A stretch of 64,000 bases of DNA from assembly GCA_029255685.2 (NCBI GenBank), contig CM055315.2, forward strand, positions 28,835,501 to 28,899,500, given 5' to 3'. The translations under genes and the position numbers were made by a program. Shown here one piece after another: positions 1 to 11,048 of this stretch. This DNA is from Silene conica. Lineage: Eukaryota > Streptophyta > Magnoliopsida > Caryophyllales > Caryophyllaceae. The notes under the pieces were generated by a model, which did not search any database, was not told where the DNA came from, and saw nothing but the letters and a program-made list of their open reading frames with translations. Each line of letters starts with the position of its first letter. Position 1 is the stretch's first letter.

Positions 1-1620
1 TTTCAAAAGTTTGCCAAAGGTTTTCAAAATGGTGATCCTTGACAAAGTTCGATGTTTTGATAAGTATGTCAGTTGGTTGCAATATGAGGAATTCTGTAAC
101 TACATTTTGATGAAATCCTACACGGATATTTGGTTACTGCGCGTTATATAAACCTCTTATTTTTATACATTATATATGTTAACAGTTTCATGATAAATGA
201 TGTAATGTGAGGGGATGGAAAATGTGCTTACGAGATTTTAACTTATTAATATCCAAGAGTGTTAAACAGTTTTGTTAGTTTATGATTGGAGTATATCTTG
301 TGAAATATTGCAATGCTCCATGTTTAATTACGTTAATACATTTTGCCCTGTATCTTTTCCATAATATGATTACGAACTCTGAGTTTCTTGATTATCTACA
401 TTGTTGTGATATACTGATTTTGTGTTAAATTTCAATGGTATGTAAGTATTAACTACTCTGATTCTATTATACTACGTAACACGATTTCTACCGATCCTAA
501 TACTCTTGTTATTGCTCGAGGTTCTATGTTTACATGATAAATGCTATGAGTTCCTTACGAGTATTTATTCGAGTTGAATTTTAGTAATTGTTCTTTTATT
601 TTGATAGTTCATATTTTCTGTGGATAGGATAATTCTTTTGGTTGTGAGACGGGTTGAGTGTGAGGTGGGTAAGCTTTTGGTAAGCGATTAACTAAGTTGT
701 TATAATGAAGTGGTACTAGTTTGGTTAGTATAGCATACAAGTTCTTGTTTTATGAGCGGTGGAATTATAAAGATACATACAAGCAGGTCAATTGTTTTGG
801 GTAAGACATGTACATTGTCATGTTAATTAGCTGATGGGATAGAGTTTCAGGGTATTGATTTGCTCGTGAGACTAGAACCAGACCATGAATGACGTTGTGT
901 TGAGGTTGAGATGGCAGTCAGTGTTTTATCGAGTTGTCGTTTCCTTTGACCTAGACTTGTGGGTGAGTAGCTTTGAGTCTTGTACTCTAAGTGTGAGCAT
1001 GGTTCTCTTGACGGTATTGATTGCAAGATTGAGATACGTTACTGATATTGAGTTATGGGGCCTTTGTGCCGAGATATGTTTACGGTCCAGAGTGACCATG
1101 GTTATTGAGTTATATTATTTGAGCCTGAAATTGGTATTGAGATGGAAGTATTGTTTTGCGGTTTCATTCCGCCAGTTCACTCACCCCTTGCCTTTGGTCT
1201 TAGGTTCGACGATGCGAATGCGATACTTGGTTATTTGGAGTACGATTTTATGAGCTGGAATTCTTATAATGAGGTTACGGGGACGTAACCATGTTTTAAG
1301 GAGGATATGATTGTAAAATCTTAATGATTTATGATAATATGGATAATTGGTATGTCGTGGTTGTTTGCATATACCTGATAATCTTGATTTCTTCTGTTAT
1401 ACAGTTTCCTGCGTTTATTGAAGTACCCCTTTAATTTAAGTATGCGTTGAACTTTGGGGACAAAGTTTTCTTAACGAGGGTAGAATGTAACATTTCGTGT
1501 TTAAGAGTACTTGAGGTGTTGTATGGTGACATGTTTTGTGTTCGTTACGTGCTTGGTGATCAGTTTGTTGAACAAGGGATGGTGAACTTCGGGACGAAGT
1601 TCATTCTAAGGAGGGAAGAC
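1..1620 (+). mobile_element. Internal non-coding region (3' part) of LARD-like element A'
   Basis: This is the last 1.6 kb of the internal region of a plus-strand LTR element whose 5' half lies outside the window. It carries no gag or pol; the open frames at 885-1253 and 1447-1689 resemble no protein I know. It corresponds in reverse complement to the first 1.7 kb of the internal region of element A (51543 to about 53240): both have the AAAGTTTTC-rich stretch, the block near 1450-1500 and the hairpin GAACTTCGGGACGAAGTTC (1583-1601). A purine tract (about 1607-1620, AAGGAGGGAAGAC) directly precedes the LTR and is the presumed plus-strand primer. Confidence 0.75.
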
Positions 1621-2700
1621 TGTAATACTCCATATTTTATGTCGATAGTTGTTATTTATTTTGACGATTTGATAGATTATATTCAATAATTAACTAGTCG
1701 AATGGTGTGTTACACCTTATATGTTATAAGTGAAGTGTCGAGTATTGGTAATTAGCTATCGAAACGCGTGATAATGATTGTTATGGGCCTCGAAGCGTGT
1801 GCCAAAGGTCGTATCAGCCCAATCGACACAACACAAAATCCACAACACCTCACTTTCTCTAAGTCAGCCGTCATATAAAACCCTATCTAAAAACCTAACC
1901 CTAATCTAACAACACCTCTCCCACTCACGTGTACCTACTGCCGCCACATCCAAGGAACAAGAGGGAGTGTTTCACGGTGGTTTAGGGCGGCGTAAGGCTG
2001 GTCGATAGCGCTCTGAAACAGGTATACTCACCACTGTGTCTTTTCACGTTCTTTTCTTTGTGATTCACTGCGTGAACAATCGTATATGTGTATGCTTATG
2101 GGGTATGATAATTGGATGTTATTAGAGAGGAATGAGTAGTAGTCTTGTACGAACCCCAGTAGTGGCGTCGTTGACCGTGTAAGACCATCTTTGAACTTCG
2201 TTTTGTCGCAAGTTTCAGAGCAGGGGGTTGTTTCAGTACAGAGGCGTGGTGAGCGTGAGGGTTTGCATACTAAATCGAGTCACATCGTGTTTATGATTGA
2301 CGTGAGTGTTAGGGTAGATGTTTAGGCGGTATTCAGGGGTTGGGAAGGGTGGCCCTCACGGTGGGTCGTGGTGGTTTCAGACGTTTTTATGGTGGGTTTT
2401 GTGGTGGGTGTTTGTCACGTCAAAACAGGGTAGCTTTGGTGAGGTCGAGTTTGTTGTCGGTTTCTGGTGTCGTTGGTGGTTGTCGACGACCACCGGCTCG
2501 CTCCCTGGAACCACCGTGGCTCAGAGGCGAGCCTGGTGGTGTCAGCGGGGAAGCCCGAGGTTGCGTGAGGTGTTAAAGGGGGTGTTCGTGATGGTGGTTG
2601 GTCGCGGTGGGGGGGTGTGTTCGTATTCGGGTTTCGCGTGTTCCTGTTCGTGCTATTCAGGGGTTCCTTGTGAATTGCCATTGTGTAAGCGTGATTTTGT

Positions 2701-2761
<61 letters not shown>

Positions 2762-4039
2762 GGTTATTATTAATATTATTATTACTCTTATTATTGTTTT
2801 TTTTGGTGATTATCATTTTATTGGTTGGATTATTATCATGGTGATTTTATAATTATAGGATACTAATGTTATTAAAATTAGTACTATTATTATTAAGTAT
2901 TTTATTAGCAAATGTTATAATGGTATACCATGCTTAATAATATTTGAGTTATTATTATTGTTATCATTACTAATTATGTTATTAGCAATTGTTATGGTTG
3001 ATATTGTTGTTAATGAACATTGTGATTGTTATTAATTACTCATATTGTCGTTGTTGCCGATCCAGTAGTATTTGGTCATTTGAATTCCTGCTATAATTAG
3101 TAAGTCTATATATAGTAAGTCTATATTTAGTAAGCTTATAATTGTCTGATGAAGATTGATACGAGTAATGAGATAATGTTAATTGGTACGTAAATGAGTA
3201 TGTTGATATGTATAATTACAGTGAGTGATAAGTATATCAATTATAAGCATGATGAATGAGTTTTAGTAGTAATGTTAGTGTACGAATAGAAGTTAATAGT
3301 AAGTACTAATTATAGGAACTGAGCTCGAAGTGGAGTATTTCTAGCAGCTGTTCGGCGGTCATTCTACCATTTGAGGTAGGGGAATATCTATAACTGTGAT
3401 TGTGATCTGACATGAGGACACTCAGTATCTGATTAATATATTTAATTGTGATATATTGTGATTGATTGCTTATTACTGCTTATTGTGGAGAACGGAGATG
3501 TGAAATGGGTCTTGTGATATGGGTCTTGTGATAAGGGACTTGTGATATGGCCATGGGAGGTGTGGTGTGATGGAAGTGTGGTGTGATGGGAGGATGGGGG
3601 TGATGGAGGTGAAGTGGATGATTGGGGCTTGTGATATGGAGATGGAGGAGGATGCATTTTTACTGTTGTTTATGTCTTACTTATCTTTCTACTCAACCTC
3701 GTGGTTGACCCTGTGTATTCGTGTGACACCTACGATGATCCGGAATGGGGAGTAGATTCTACAGGAAAGAGACCGATGAGCTAGGAGCTGGGACGGGAAT
3801 GTGAGATGCGGACTTGGGACCGACTTAGATCTACATCACCTATAGAGTAGTCATCAGTTGTTCTTTTATTCGTACATGTAGTTTCTGTAACATCAAGGTT
3901 TAAATTTTATCAATTTTATATAATGTTTTCTTGGGAGTTTTACTTTGTTATTCACTACCTCGGTCATTCCGAGATGGTAACAGTCTTATTTATTTGAGTA
4001 TGTCTGGCTAAAGGCTCTTAAATAAATGGGGGTGTTACA
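1621..4039 (+). repeat. 3' LTR of LARD-like element A' (2419 bp)
   Basis: It begins TGTAATACTCC right after the polypurine tract and ends GGGGTGTTACA, giving TG...CA ends with the inverted tip TGT(A)A.../...TTACA. Blocks near 3690-3750 match, in reverse complement, the LTRs of element A at 49365-49430 and 55400-55465. It contains an (ATT)n microsatellite (about 2707-2775). The five bases after it are GAAAG (4040-4044), the expected target duplication, but the matching copy lies left of the window. It is clearly diverged from A, so it is an older copy of the family in opposite orientation. Confidence 0.8.
2707..2775. repeat. (ATT)n microsatellite
   Basis: About 20 ATT/TTA triplets in a row, with AT-rich degenerate flanks continuing to about 3000. 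It sits inside the LTR of A' and creates spurious poly-Tyr and poly-Asn reading frames on the two strands. Confidence 0.95.
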
Positions 4040-4044
4040 GAAAG

Positions 4045-5805
4045 AAACTACGCGAAGAGACAAGACGAAAGGTTCTTCAGTCAATGTTTCTTATAGAAGA
4101 AGCTACGCAAAGAGACGAGAAGAAAGGTTCTTAAGTAAATGTTTCTTAGAGAAGAAACTAAGCGAAGAGACCAAAAGAAAATATTCTTAAAAGGTCAATA
4201 ACTCTTAGAGAGGATAATAAAGACTTCGCAAGACGAACTAGCTCTTGAAAATAATGTTTCAAGTTCTGAAGGATAATAGAGGAGAAATCATCTCTCGCTT
4301 CCTCGGAAGGAAACTTTGCGAGGACGAATTCAGAGAAGTTCGAAAGAAAGATTTTGATTGAGTGGGAGCTAACAACTATAAAGATAGTGATACAAGATTC
4401 AGTGGGAGCAATATTCATCAAGAATTGAACCTACCATTGACAGAGAATGGTGATTCTTTAAGTGTAAAGAATGAAAGGTTTTCAATTCTAGATGAGAAAA
4501 TATTGGAACATAATAGGATGATGGAGCACAAATGGGAGAGTTTATTATATTGATAATGAAACATCACCTGTTAAAAATCAACATAGGTTGAATAGATTTT
4601 TCATGTTGATGAATATGGAATCACCTAGTATGGGACATGGTGATTCATAGAATCTAAGAGTTGTTGATGGCATTAACTAAAATGCTCATGCAATTGTGTT
4701 CATGCATGCCAAGATGTTGAAACAAAACCTTAATTTGATATAAATTCTCGAGAACTAGTGGATCAGATCTAGGTAAACTACAATATGAATTCTAGTACAA
4801 TGTGACTGTGTATGTGAGTACTACATGTCACGAGTTGTAAGATAACAGTGGGAGCTTCCTTCAAGAAAGGAGACTCGAATCTAGTATGAGGACTAGAAAT
4901 GTACTTGAATAAGATCATGATTATACAAGATAATATGAGTCAGAAGGAAACCGAAATTTGTAGGTTTGGATAATGCAAACCATTAATACAAATTGATGAA
5001 TGTGCATCAAAGATTGTTTATGTGGAGCGGTAATATCGTATTGACTGTTCGCACATAACGATCACTCTAATCGTTTGAGTTATCGTTAACTCACTATTTA
5101 TATACTTTGTCAAATCCAAATGGGTTGTAAGAGACAATTTTAGAACCCCATAAGTGAACTGGATTAACTTAGTATATCCCATAGTCGCTTGTATGAGGTG
5201 ATGCCTCGAAGCGACTAGATTGTGAGGCGATTGATAACAAGTTCAAATGCCATAGAGTCATAAGGGGTGACTAGTCGATCACATAGGCAGACTGCAGGAG
5301 ACACTCTGTCGGGCAATAAGTGACCGCTTATAGAGTTCTGGAAATTTTATATTAGCCTGGTCGTGGCGAGAGCTACTATATTATTCTCATGAGTCGATTC
5401 TTAGACTAGAGACTGTTCGCCCAAGGTGGCTCAGTTTTCAGATTGACTTTGATTTTTTGCTCTACGATCATCCGTTAAAGGGGGTCAAATGAGCATCTTT
5501 TGGGTCATGATGGACTGTGTTAGTCGAAGGGAACAGTTGGATAGGAATTGTCCAGTCCCTCGTCAAGGTTATCTTAAATCTCAGGGCCACTTGAGGAGAA
5601 GTTTAACTGAAAATGTGTGGCCACGCTCGGAAGGTATCTATGGTAGATAATGCTGGTCAAAGCAGTTAAATCTCCAGATCGAGGAAACCGCTCAAGATAT
5701 GATCAAACGCAAGTACGACCTGCAAGACACCTTGCATTGAGTGGGAGATGATGTAATAGGACAAGAGAATCGGTGATGCACACTTGTCGAGGACAAGTGG
5801 GAGAT
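4045..5805 (+). mobile_element. Degenerate 3' internal region of a Ty1/copia element
   Basis: No coding domain survives. The tail shows what it is: near 5584-5625 there is a block (CTCAGGGCCACTTGAGGAG) that recurs in the 3' non-coding region of copia element D near 28464-28482, and the region ends with GGACAAGTGGGAG, the same polypurine tract as D. About three 54-55 bp tandem copies of a unit containing AAACTACGCGAAGAGAC lie at 4041-4175. Element A' inserted at the left edge and removed or separated the rest of the element. Confidence 0.6.
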
Positions 5806-7045
5806 TGTTGGGAAATGTGTCCTCAACAATAGTGCGATCACGTCAATGATAATTATCATTGTCAAGTCTTATGATAAGAATATGCAAGGGGTGATCCGAT
5901 ATTATATATATATTCAACTGACCAACATTAATCGGTAACGACTGGCTGACTAGAGTTTGACATTACTGTCGTATGACGGTGGTGGTCAGTTGATCTCTTT
6001 AGGTCACACCTATAGGATAATCCCCTTAATTGATATATTGATCAATTGGATACGATACGATTTGATCAAGTTCCTTAAAACTATCATATCGAGAAATCAG
6101 AGGTTAAATCTTAATGTAAGATTTATATTTGAAATTGAAATATGTCGATTGTCAAATATTAATCGATATTTATGAAATATCGAAATGAGAATGAGAAAGG
6201 TTTGTGGTTATAACAAACGTTGTATATCGTATTGACGATTATTATAATAACCATATTTTGGGACAGTAATTACGAATTACTAAATAAATTTGTTAAATGT
6301 GATTTAATTAATTTAGAAATAATATTTATTTGATAAATATGTATTTTAAATTAATATAATTGTATTTCTTGACATAGGATGTCACATGTCACACAATTGT
6401 AGAAATTACAATTTGTAAAATGGATGTCCATTTTACATAAATTGCGTCGGTTTTATGGAGGATGGTTTAAGGGTTTTAATGGTTAAAATAATACCTTACA
6501 CATGATGATTAAGGTAGCCTTAAACCTAATGATAGGTATACATGCGTGCCTATATAATATGGGTAAGAACAAAAGCTAAAGATTCTTTCCCATGCATCCT
6601 TCCCACACGCCACACTCAACCCACCCACCTTAAATATTGTGAATTGTTCACATTTCACTCTCATGTTATTTTGCTTATATTTTCTAAGTGTAGAAAAACC
6701 TCAAAATCCTCTTATATTATTTTCAGTAAGAAAATAATATTCATAATAAATATATAATAGAGATTATATTTTATCACTACAATTGTTGTAGTGTCTTGGT
6801 TTTAATTCTAGTTAGATTAGAACACTGTTTTAAGAACACCGGATTCCGACACCTAGTCCGTGTAAGTCTTCGGTGATTAAGGGTAAGTCTTGGGTGCATA
6901 GTAAAGGAGGCAAGCTACTTTGGTTGCTCCGTGGAGGATCGTCCTAAGCATACTTGGACCGAATGTAAGGGTCTGAATCTCTCGTTTCCGCTATTTATAA
7001 TTGCATGCATAAGATCCAAACCGTATTTAATAGTAAATTGGTTAT
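5806..7045 (+). repeat. Copia 3' LTR, right end uncertain
   Basis: It starts TGTTGGGAAATGTGTCC immediately after the polypurine tract AAGTGGGAG, the layout seen at the LTR starts of element D (16530, 28695). The body is AT-rich, with a block near 6880-6990 resembling the downstream part of plant copia LTRs. I cannot find a clean CA terminus; similarity to anything LTR-like fades by about 7045, so the right boundary is a guess. No paired 5' LTR is in the window. Confidence 0.55.
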
Positions 7046-7485
7046 TTTAATTAGTAAGACTAATTTCGTTGGTAGGGATGGTAGACCGTGTAATAACCTA
7101 CAAATAGAGCACCGTATCCTGAAACCGAGTCTGTGATGAGACGTCATAAATTATTTGAAACACATATTGCAAGGGAAAAAAAGAAGGAGAAAGAGAGAGG
7201 TAGTAATGTTATTCCTGTGTTAATTTTGCTTGTTCGTATTTTGCATGTTAATAATTCATTTTGTGTTGCTAATACGTAATGTTTTTTTGGGTTGTTTTTT
7301 GCATATTGGTGCTGCTGGGATTGGGAAAAATTGGTTTCCATGTTCATTGATGATAAGTTCCTCAACATACCCTTTACATCTACTGGTATTAATTATTAGA
7401 TGTTGCTGATATTAATTCATTTTGGGTTTTTTTGCATGTCGTGGTTGTTGGTGTTAGGACTTGATCCTGCTGCTGTTGGTGTCAC
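7046..7485. other. Unassigned interval
   Basis: AT-rich single-copy-looking sequence with an A/G-rich stretch near 7171-7200. I see no gene, terminal repeat or other signal; the small open frames are not convincing. Confidence 0.5.
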
Positions 7486-9643
7486 ATGCTTAATTCATAC
7501 CCTTTACATCTAATGATCTGTTGTTTATTTACTCACTCTCGTTCAATTTATTGGTTTCCATGTTTTGTGTTGTTTATTTACTCATTCTGGTTCAGTTTAT
7601 TGTTTCCATATTCTGTCTTGTTTATTTACTCACTCGGTTTCAGTTTATGTTATCACTCGCATGCCTATTTCTTACCCTTTACTTCTTCCCGCCTGTGTTG
7701 TTTATTTACACACTCTGGTTCAGTTTATTGGTTTCCATGTTCTGTGCTGTTTAGTCATTCTGGCTCAAAAACTTTATGATGCAGGTTCTCTTCTACTATG
7801 ACTCACATACTTTACTTCTACTGCTTTGTGTTTTTTTTTACTTTACTCATGTTGGTGGTTCATATTGCTCAATTATCACATGTTTATCTCATCCTCTTTA
7901 CTTCTCATATTCTATGTTATCACTCACATGCTTATGTTGCTTATCTCATGCTGTTGTTTACTCACGTTGTTCATCTCATCCTATTTACTTTATCTGTTCT
8001 GTGTTGTTTATGTACTCACTTTGGTTCAGCTTCTGCTTTGACTCAGATGTTTACTCATCATGCTTATCTCATCCTCTTTACTTCATCTGTTATGTGTTGT
8101 TTACTTACTCATGTTGCTGGTTCATATTGCTCAATAATCACATGTTTATCTCATCCTCTTCACTTCTCATGTTCTATGTTATCACTCACATGTTTATGTT
8201 GCTTATCTCATGTTGCTGTTTACTCATGTTGCTTATCTTATCCTCTTTACTTCAGTTGTTCTGTGTTGTTTATGTACTGAATTTGGTTCAGCTTCTGCTT
8301 TGACTCACTGCCCTAACTCATCCTGTTTATCTCATCCTCTTTACTTCATCTGTTATGTGTTGTCTACTTACTCATGTTCCTGGTTCATTTTGCTCAATTA
8401 TCACATGTTTATCTCATCCTCTTTACTTCTCTTGTTCTATATTATCACTCACATGCCTATGTTGCTTATCTCATGTTGCTATTTACTCATGTTGCTTATA
8501 TTATCCTCTTTACTTCATCTGTTCTGTGTTGTTTATGTACTCACTCTGGTTCAACTTTTGCTTTGACTCACTACCCTAACTCATCCTGCTTATCTCATCT
8601 TGTTTACTTCATCTGTTATGTGTTGTTTACTTACTCACGTTGTTGGTTCATATTGCTCAATTGTCACATGTTTATCTCATCCTCTTTATTTCCCCTGTTT
8701 TATGTTATCACTCACATGCTTATGTTGCTTATCTCATGTTGCTGTTTAATCATGTTGCTTATCTCATCCTCTTTACTTCATCTGTTCTGTGTTATTTATG
8801 TACTCATGCTGGTGCATCTTCTACTTTGACTCACATGTTACTAATGTTGCTTATCTCATCCTCTTTACTTCATCTATTCTGTGTTGTTTATGTACTCATG
8901 CTGGTGCATCTTCTACTTTGTTTCACATGTTTACTCATGTTGCTTATCTCATCCTCTTTACTCCATCTGTTCTGTGTTGTTTATGTACTCATGCTGGTGC
9001 ATCTTCTACTTTGACTCACATGTTTACTCATCCTGCTTATTTTATCCTCTTTACTTCATCTGTTATGTGTTTTTTACTTACTCATGTTGGTTCATATTGA
9101 TCAATTATCACATGTTTATCTCATCCTCTTTCATTCTCCTGTTTTGTGTTGTTTGCTTACTCATGTTGCTGGTTCATATTGCTCAATTATCACATGCTTA
9201 TCTTATGTTATGCTATCATCCTTGTTGGTTTATATTCTGTCTTGACTCACTCTGTTTCAGTTTATGTTATGAATCACATGCTTATGTTGCTTATCTCTTG
9301 TTGTTGTTTACTCATGTTGCTTATCTCATTCTCTTTACTCCATATGTTATGTGTTGTTTACTTACTCATGTTGCTGGTTCATATTGATCAATTATCACAT
9401 GCTTATCTCATCCTCTTTACTTCTTCTGTTCCGTGTTGTTTATTTACTCACTGTGGTTTAGTTTATTGGTTTCCATGTTCTGTGCTGTTTAGTCATTCTG
9501 GTTCAAATACTTTCTTATGCAGGTTCCCTTCTGCTTTGACTTACATGTTTACTCATGTTGCTTATCTCATCCTCTTTACTTCTTCTATTCTGTGTTGTTT
9601 ACTTACTCATGCTGGTTCATCTTCTGCTTTATATGCTCAGTGA
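7486..9643 (+). repeat. Degenerate T-rich tandem array (about 93-bp and 263-bp units)
   Basis: About 2.1 kb built from related phrases such as GTTGCTTATCTCATCCTC, TTTACTTCATCTGTTCTG and TGTTTACTCATGTTGC. A higher-order unit recurs with TTCATATTGCTC-like anchors at 7859, 8121, 8384 and 8647 (spacing 262-263 bp). A simpler unit of about 93 bp repeats at about 8754-9040. Copies diverge by point changes and small indels, so the array is old. Several overlapping forward frames stay open because the unit has few stop codons; they give only Leu/Cys/Ser/Tyr-rich text without a domain, so I do not call a gene. Confidence 0.85.
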
Positions 9644-10165
9644 TGAATGACCTTATTGGTTTGAGAGCAAAGTTGTCTTAAGAGTAGTATGCTAGGGTGT
9701 CTGGCCATTTAATTTAAATAGTATTGCCACCACATAGTCTACCAATGGCTGGGTGTGTGTGCATGTTCATATGAGTTGCATTCATAATTGTTAACATTCT
9801 GTTTACTTGTTCACTGAAAACAACTTTTGTTTGTTTGAGAGCTGTGTTTGTTTAATCTTTGAACATAGTGTCTACCAGTATCATTGTGTGTGTGTCGGAG
9901 GCATATCTATTTAACATAACTCGATGATGAGGCCAAATTAGGCCTGAGAGTTTATGTAGTAAAATTCACATGAAATTGTACTAATACACAACTAAAACAA
10001 TAGCATTACCTTCATAATTTGATTACAAGTCAAACATATCTTCTGTAGACATGTCTACACCCTAAACAAATTGTGCAAAACCAACTTTGTATGCTAATAT
10101 CTTAGTCTACCCTAGTAACCTAATTCCCCCATTAAGTATTATAATCCTTGTGTTTCACCTAGACC
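9644..10165. other. Interval 3' of the mariner transposase stop, no element end found
   Basis: This should contain the 3' non-coding end of the mariner-like element whose coding sequence ends at 10166 on the minus strand. I searched for the terminal motif seen at the other end (CTCCCTTAATTAAAG beside TA) and do not see it, so that end is lost or too degenerate. No other gene or repeat is evident. Confidence 0.4.
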
Positions 10166-10180
10166 TTATAAATAGTCAAT

Positions 10181-10185
10181 ACTTT
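10181..10185. repeat. 5-bp target site duplication ACTTT (left copy)
   Basis: ACTTT precedes the LTR end at 10186 and recurs at 30621-30625 directly after the LTR end at 30620. The overlap also completes the mariner reading frame, so this is the footprint of one insertion. Confidence 0.85.
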
Positions 10186-11048
10186 TGTGGAAACATATCT
10201 TTATACTTCCCAATACATAATTGAAAGATTATAATTAAATTATAAAATACGATTTATAGTCATAAACGAATAACAGGTTACAAAGATAAGGATCAAGAAT
10301 CAACCTTTGGTCCCTGCAATAAGGCCTAAGAACAGATATCAAAGTAGATATCCCCCTAATTGTTGCACCATGCTCCGAGAAATACCTTTTCTTGAGCTAG
10401 AAAATTGAAAATTACTAAGTAATTTTTATGTAAGATGAACAATTGTGAGAGGAAGAGGGAGGATGAGAATTGGGATGCGTGTGTGTGAGCAATGAGTCGT
10501 GTCCCTTATGTCTCATGGGAGCCGTGTATTTATATGTATAGAGTAGTATATAGGCTAGCAAAGTTTTATTCCAAGTATACTACTAACATTAACAAACAAC
10601 CATAAGATGACATTTCTCAAATCGGTATTAAAGTCCTCCCGAAACTCCTCCCATCCTCGTAACCAACTCGTTCCACTCGTGTGAGTGTGAATCATGACAT
10701 CCCATGTGTGGGTTGTTGCTCAGTCGGTTATTATCCTCTTCTGTATATAATGTTTTATCTGTATAAATTGTTAATTAAATATAACCGTTTACTAAATTAT
10801 TTAATCTTTATTAAATAATTACATTATATACATCAATTAAATATAACATTTTATATTTAACTACGAATTAACATTTTAATTCGTCTCTGCTAATATTATT
10901 TAATCAGTATTAAATAATCTCATCATGATTACATTGACTAATCGTTTAGTCGTAGAAGGTATGAATATGATTATATTTTCATTTAATCCTATCTCTCAGA
11001 TTATATCCTTTAGGTGTGACTTTTAGAGACCAGTTGATTATCGCCATC
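10186..11048 (-). repeat. 3' LTR of copia C, missing its 5' end
   Basis: The outer tip on the plus strand is TGTGGAAACATATC, matching TGTGGGAAAATATC at 15338. It runs with high similarity to the LTR at 15338-16270 until about 11048, where it fuses directly to the integrase coding sequence. The first 100-odd bases of the LTR (minus-strand sense), the polypurine tract and all RT-RNase H are therefore missing from this end. Confidence 0.8.

Noticed and set aside
885..1689. Two forward frames in the internal region of A'
   Set aside because: Not open in the matching region of element A; no protein similarity.
2318..2816. Open frames on both strands around the (ATT)n repeat
   Set aside because: They lie in the LTR of A' and depend on the microsatellite; no similarity to proteins.
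7776..9643. Series of overlapping forward open frames up to 175 codons
   Set aside because: All are translations of the same degenerate tandem array in several frames; no domain, no start context, and copies differ by frameshifting indels.
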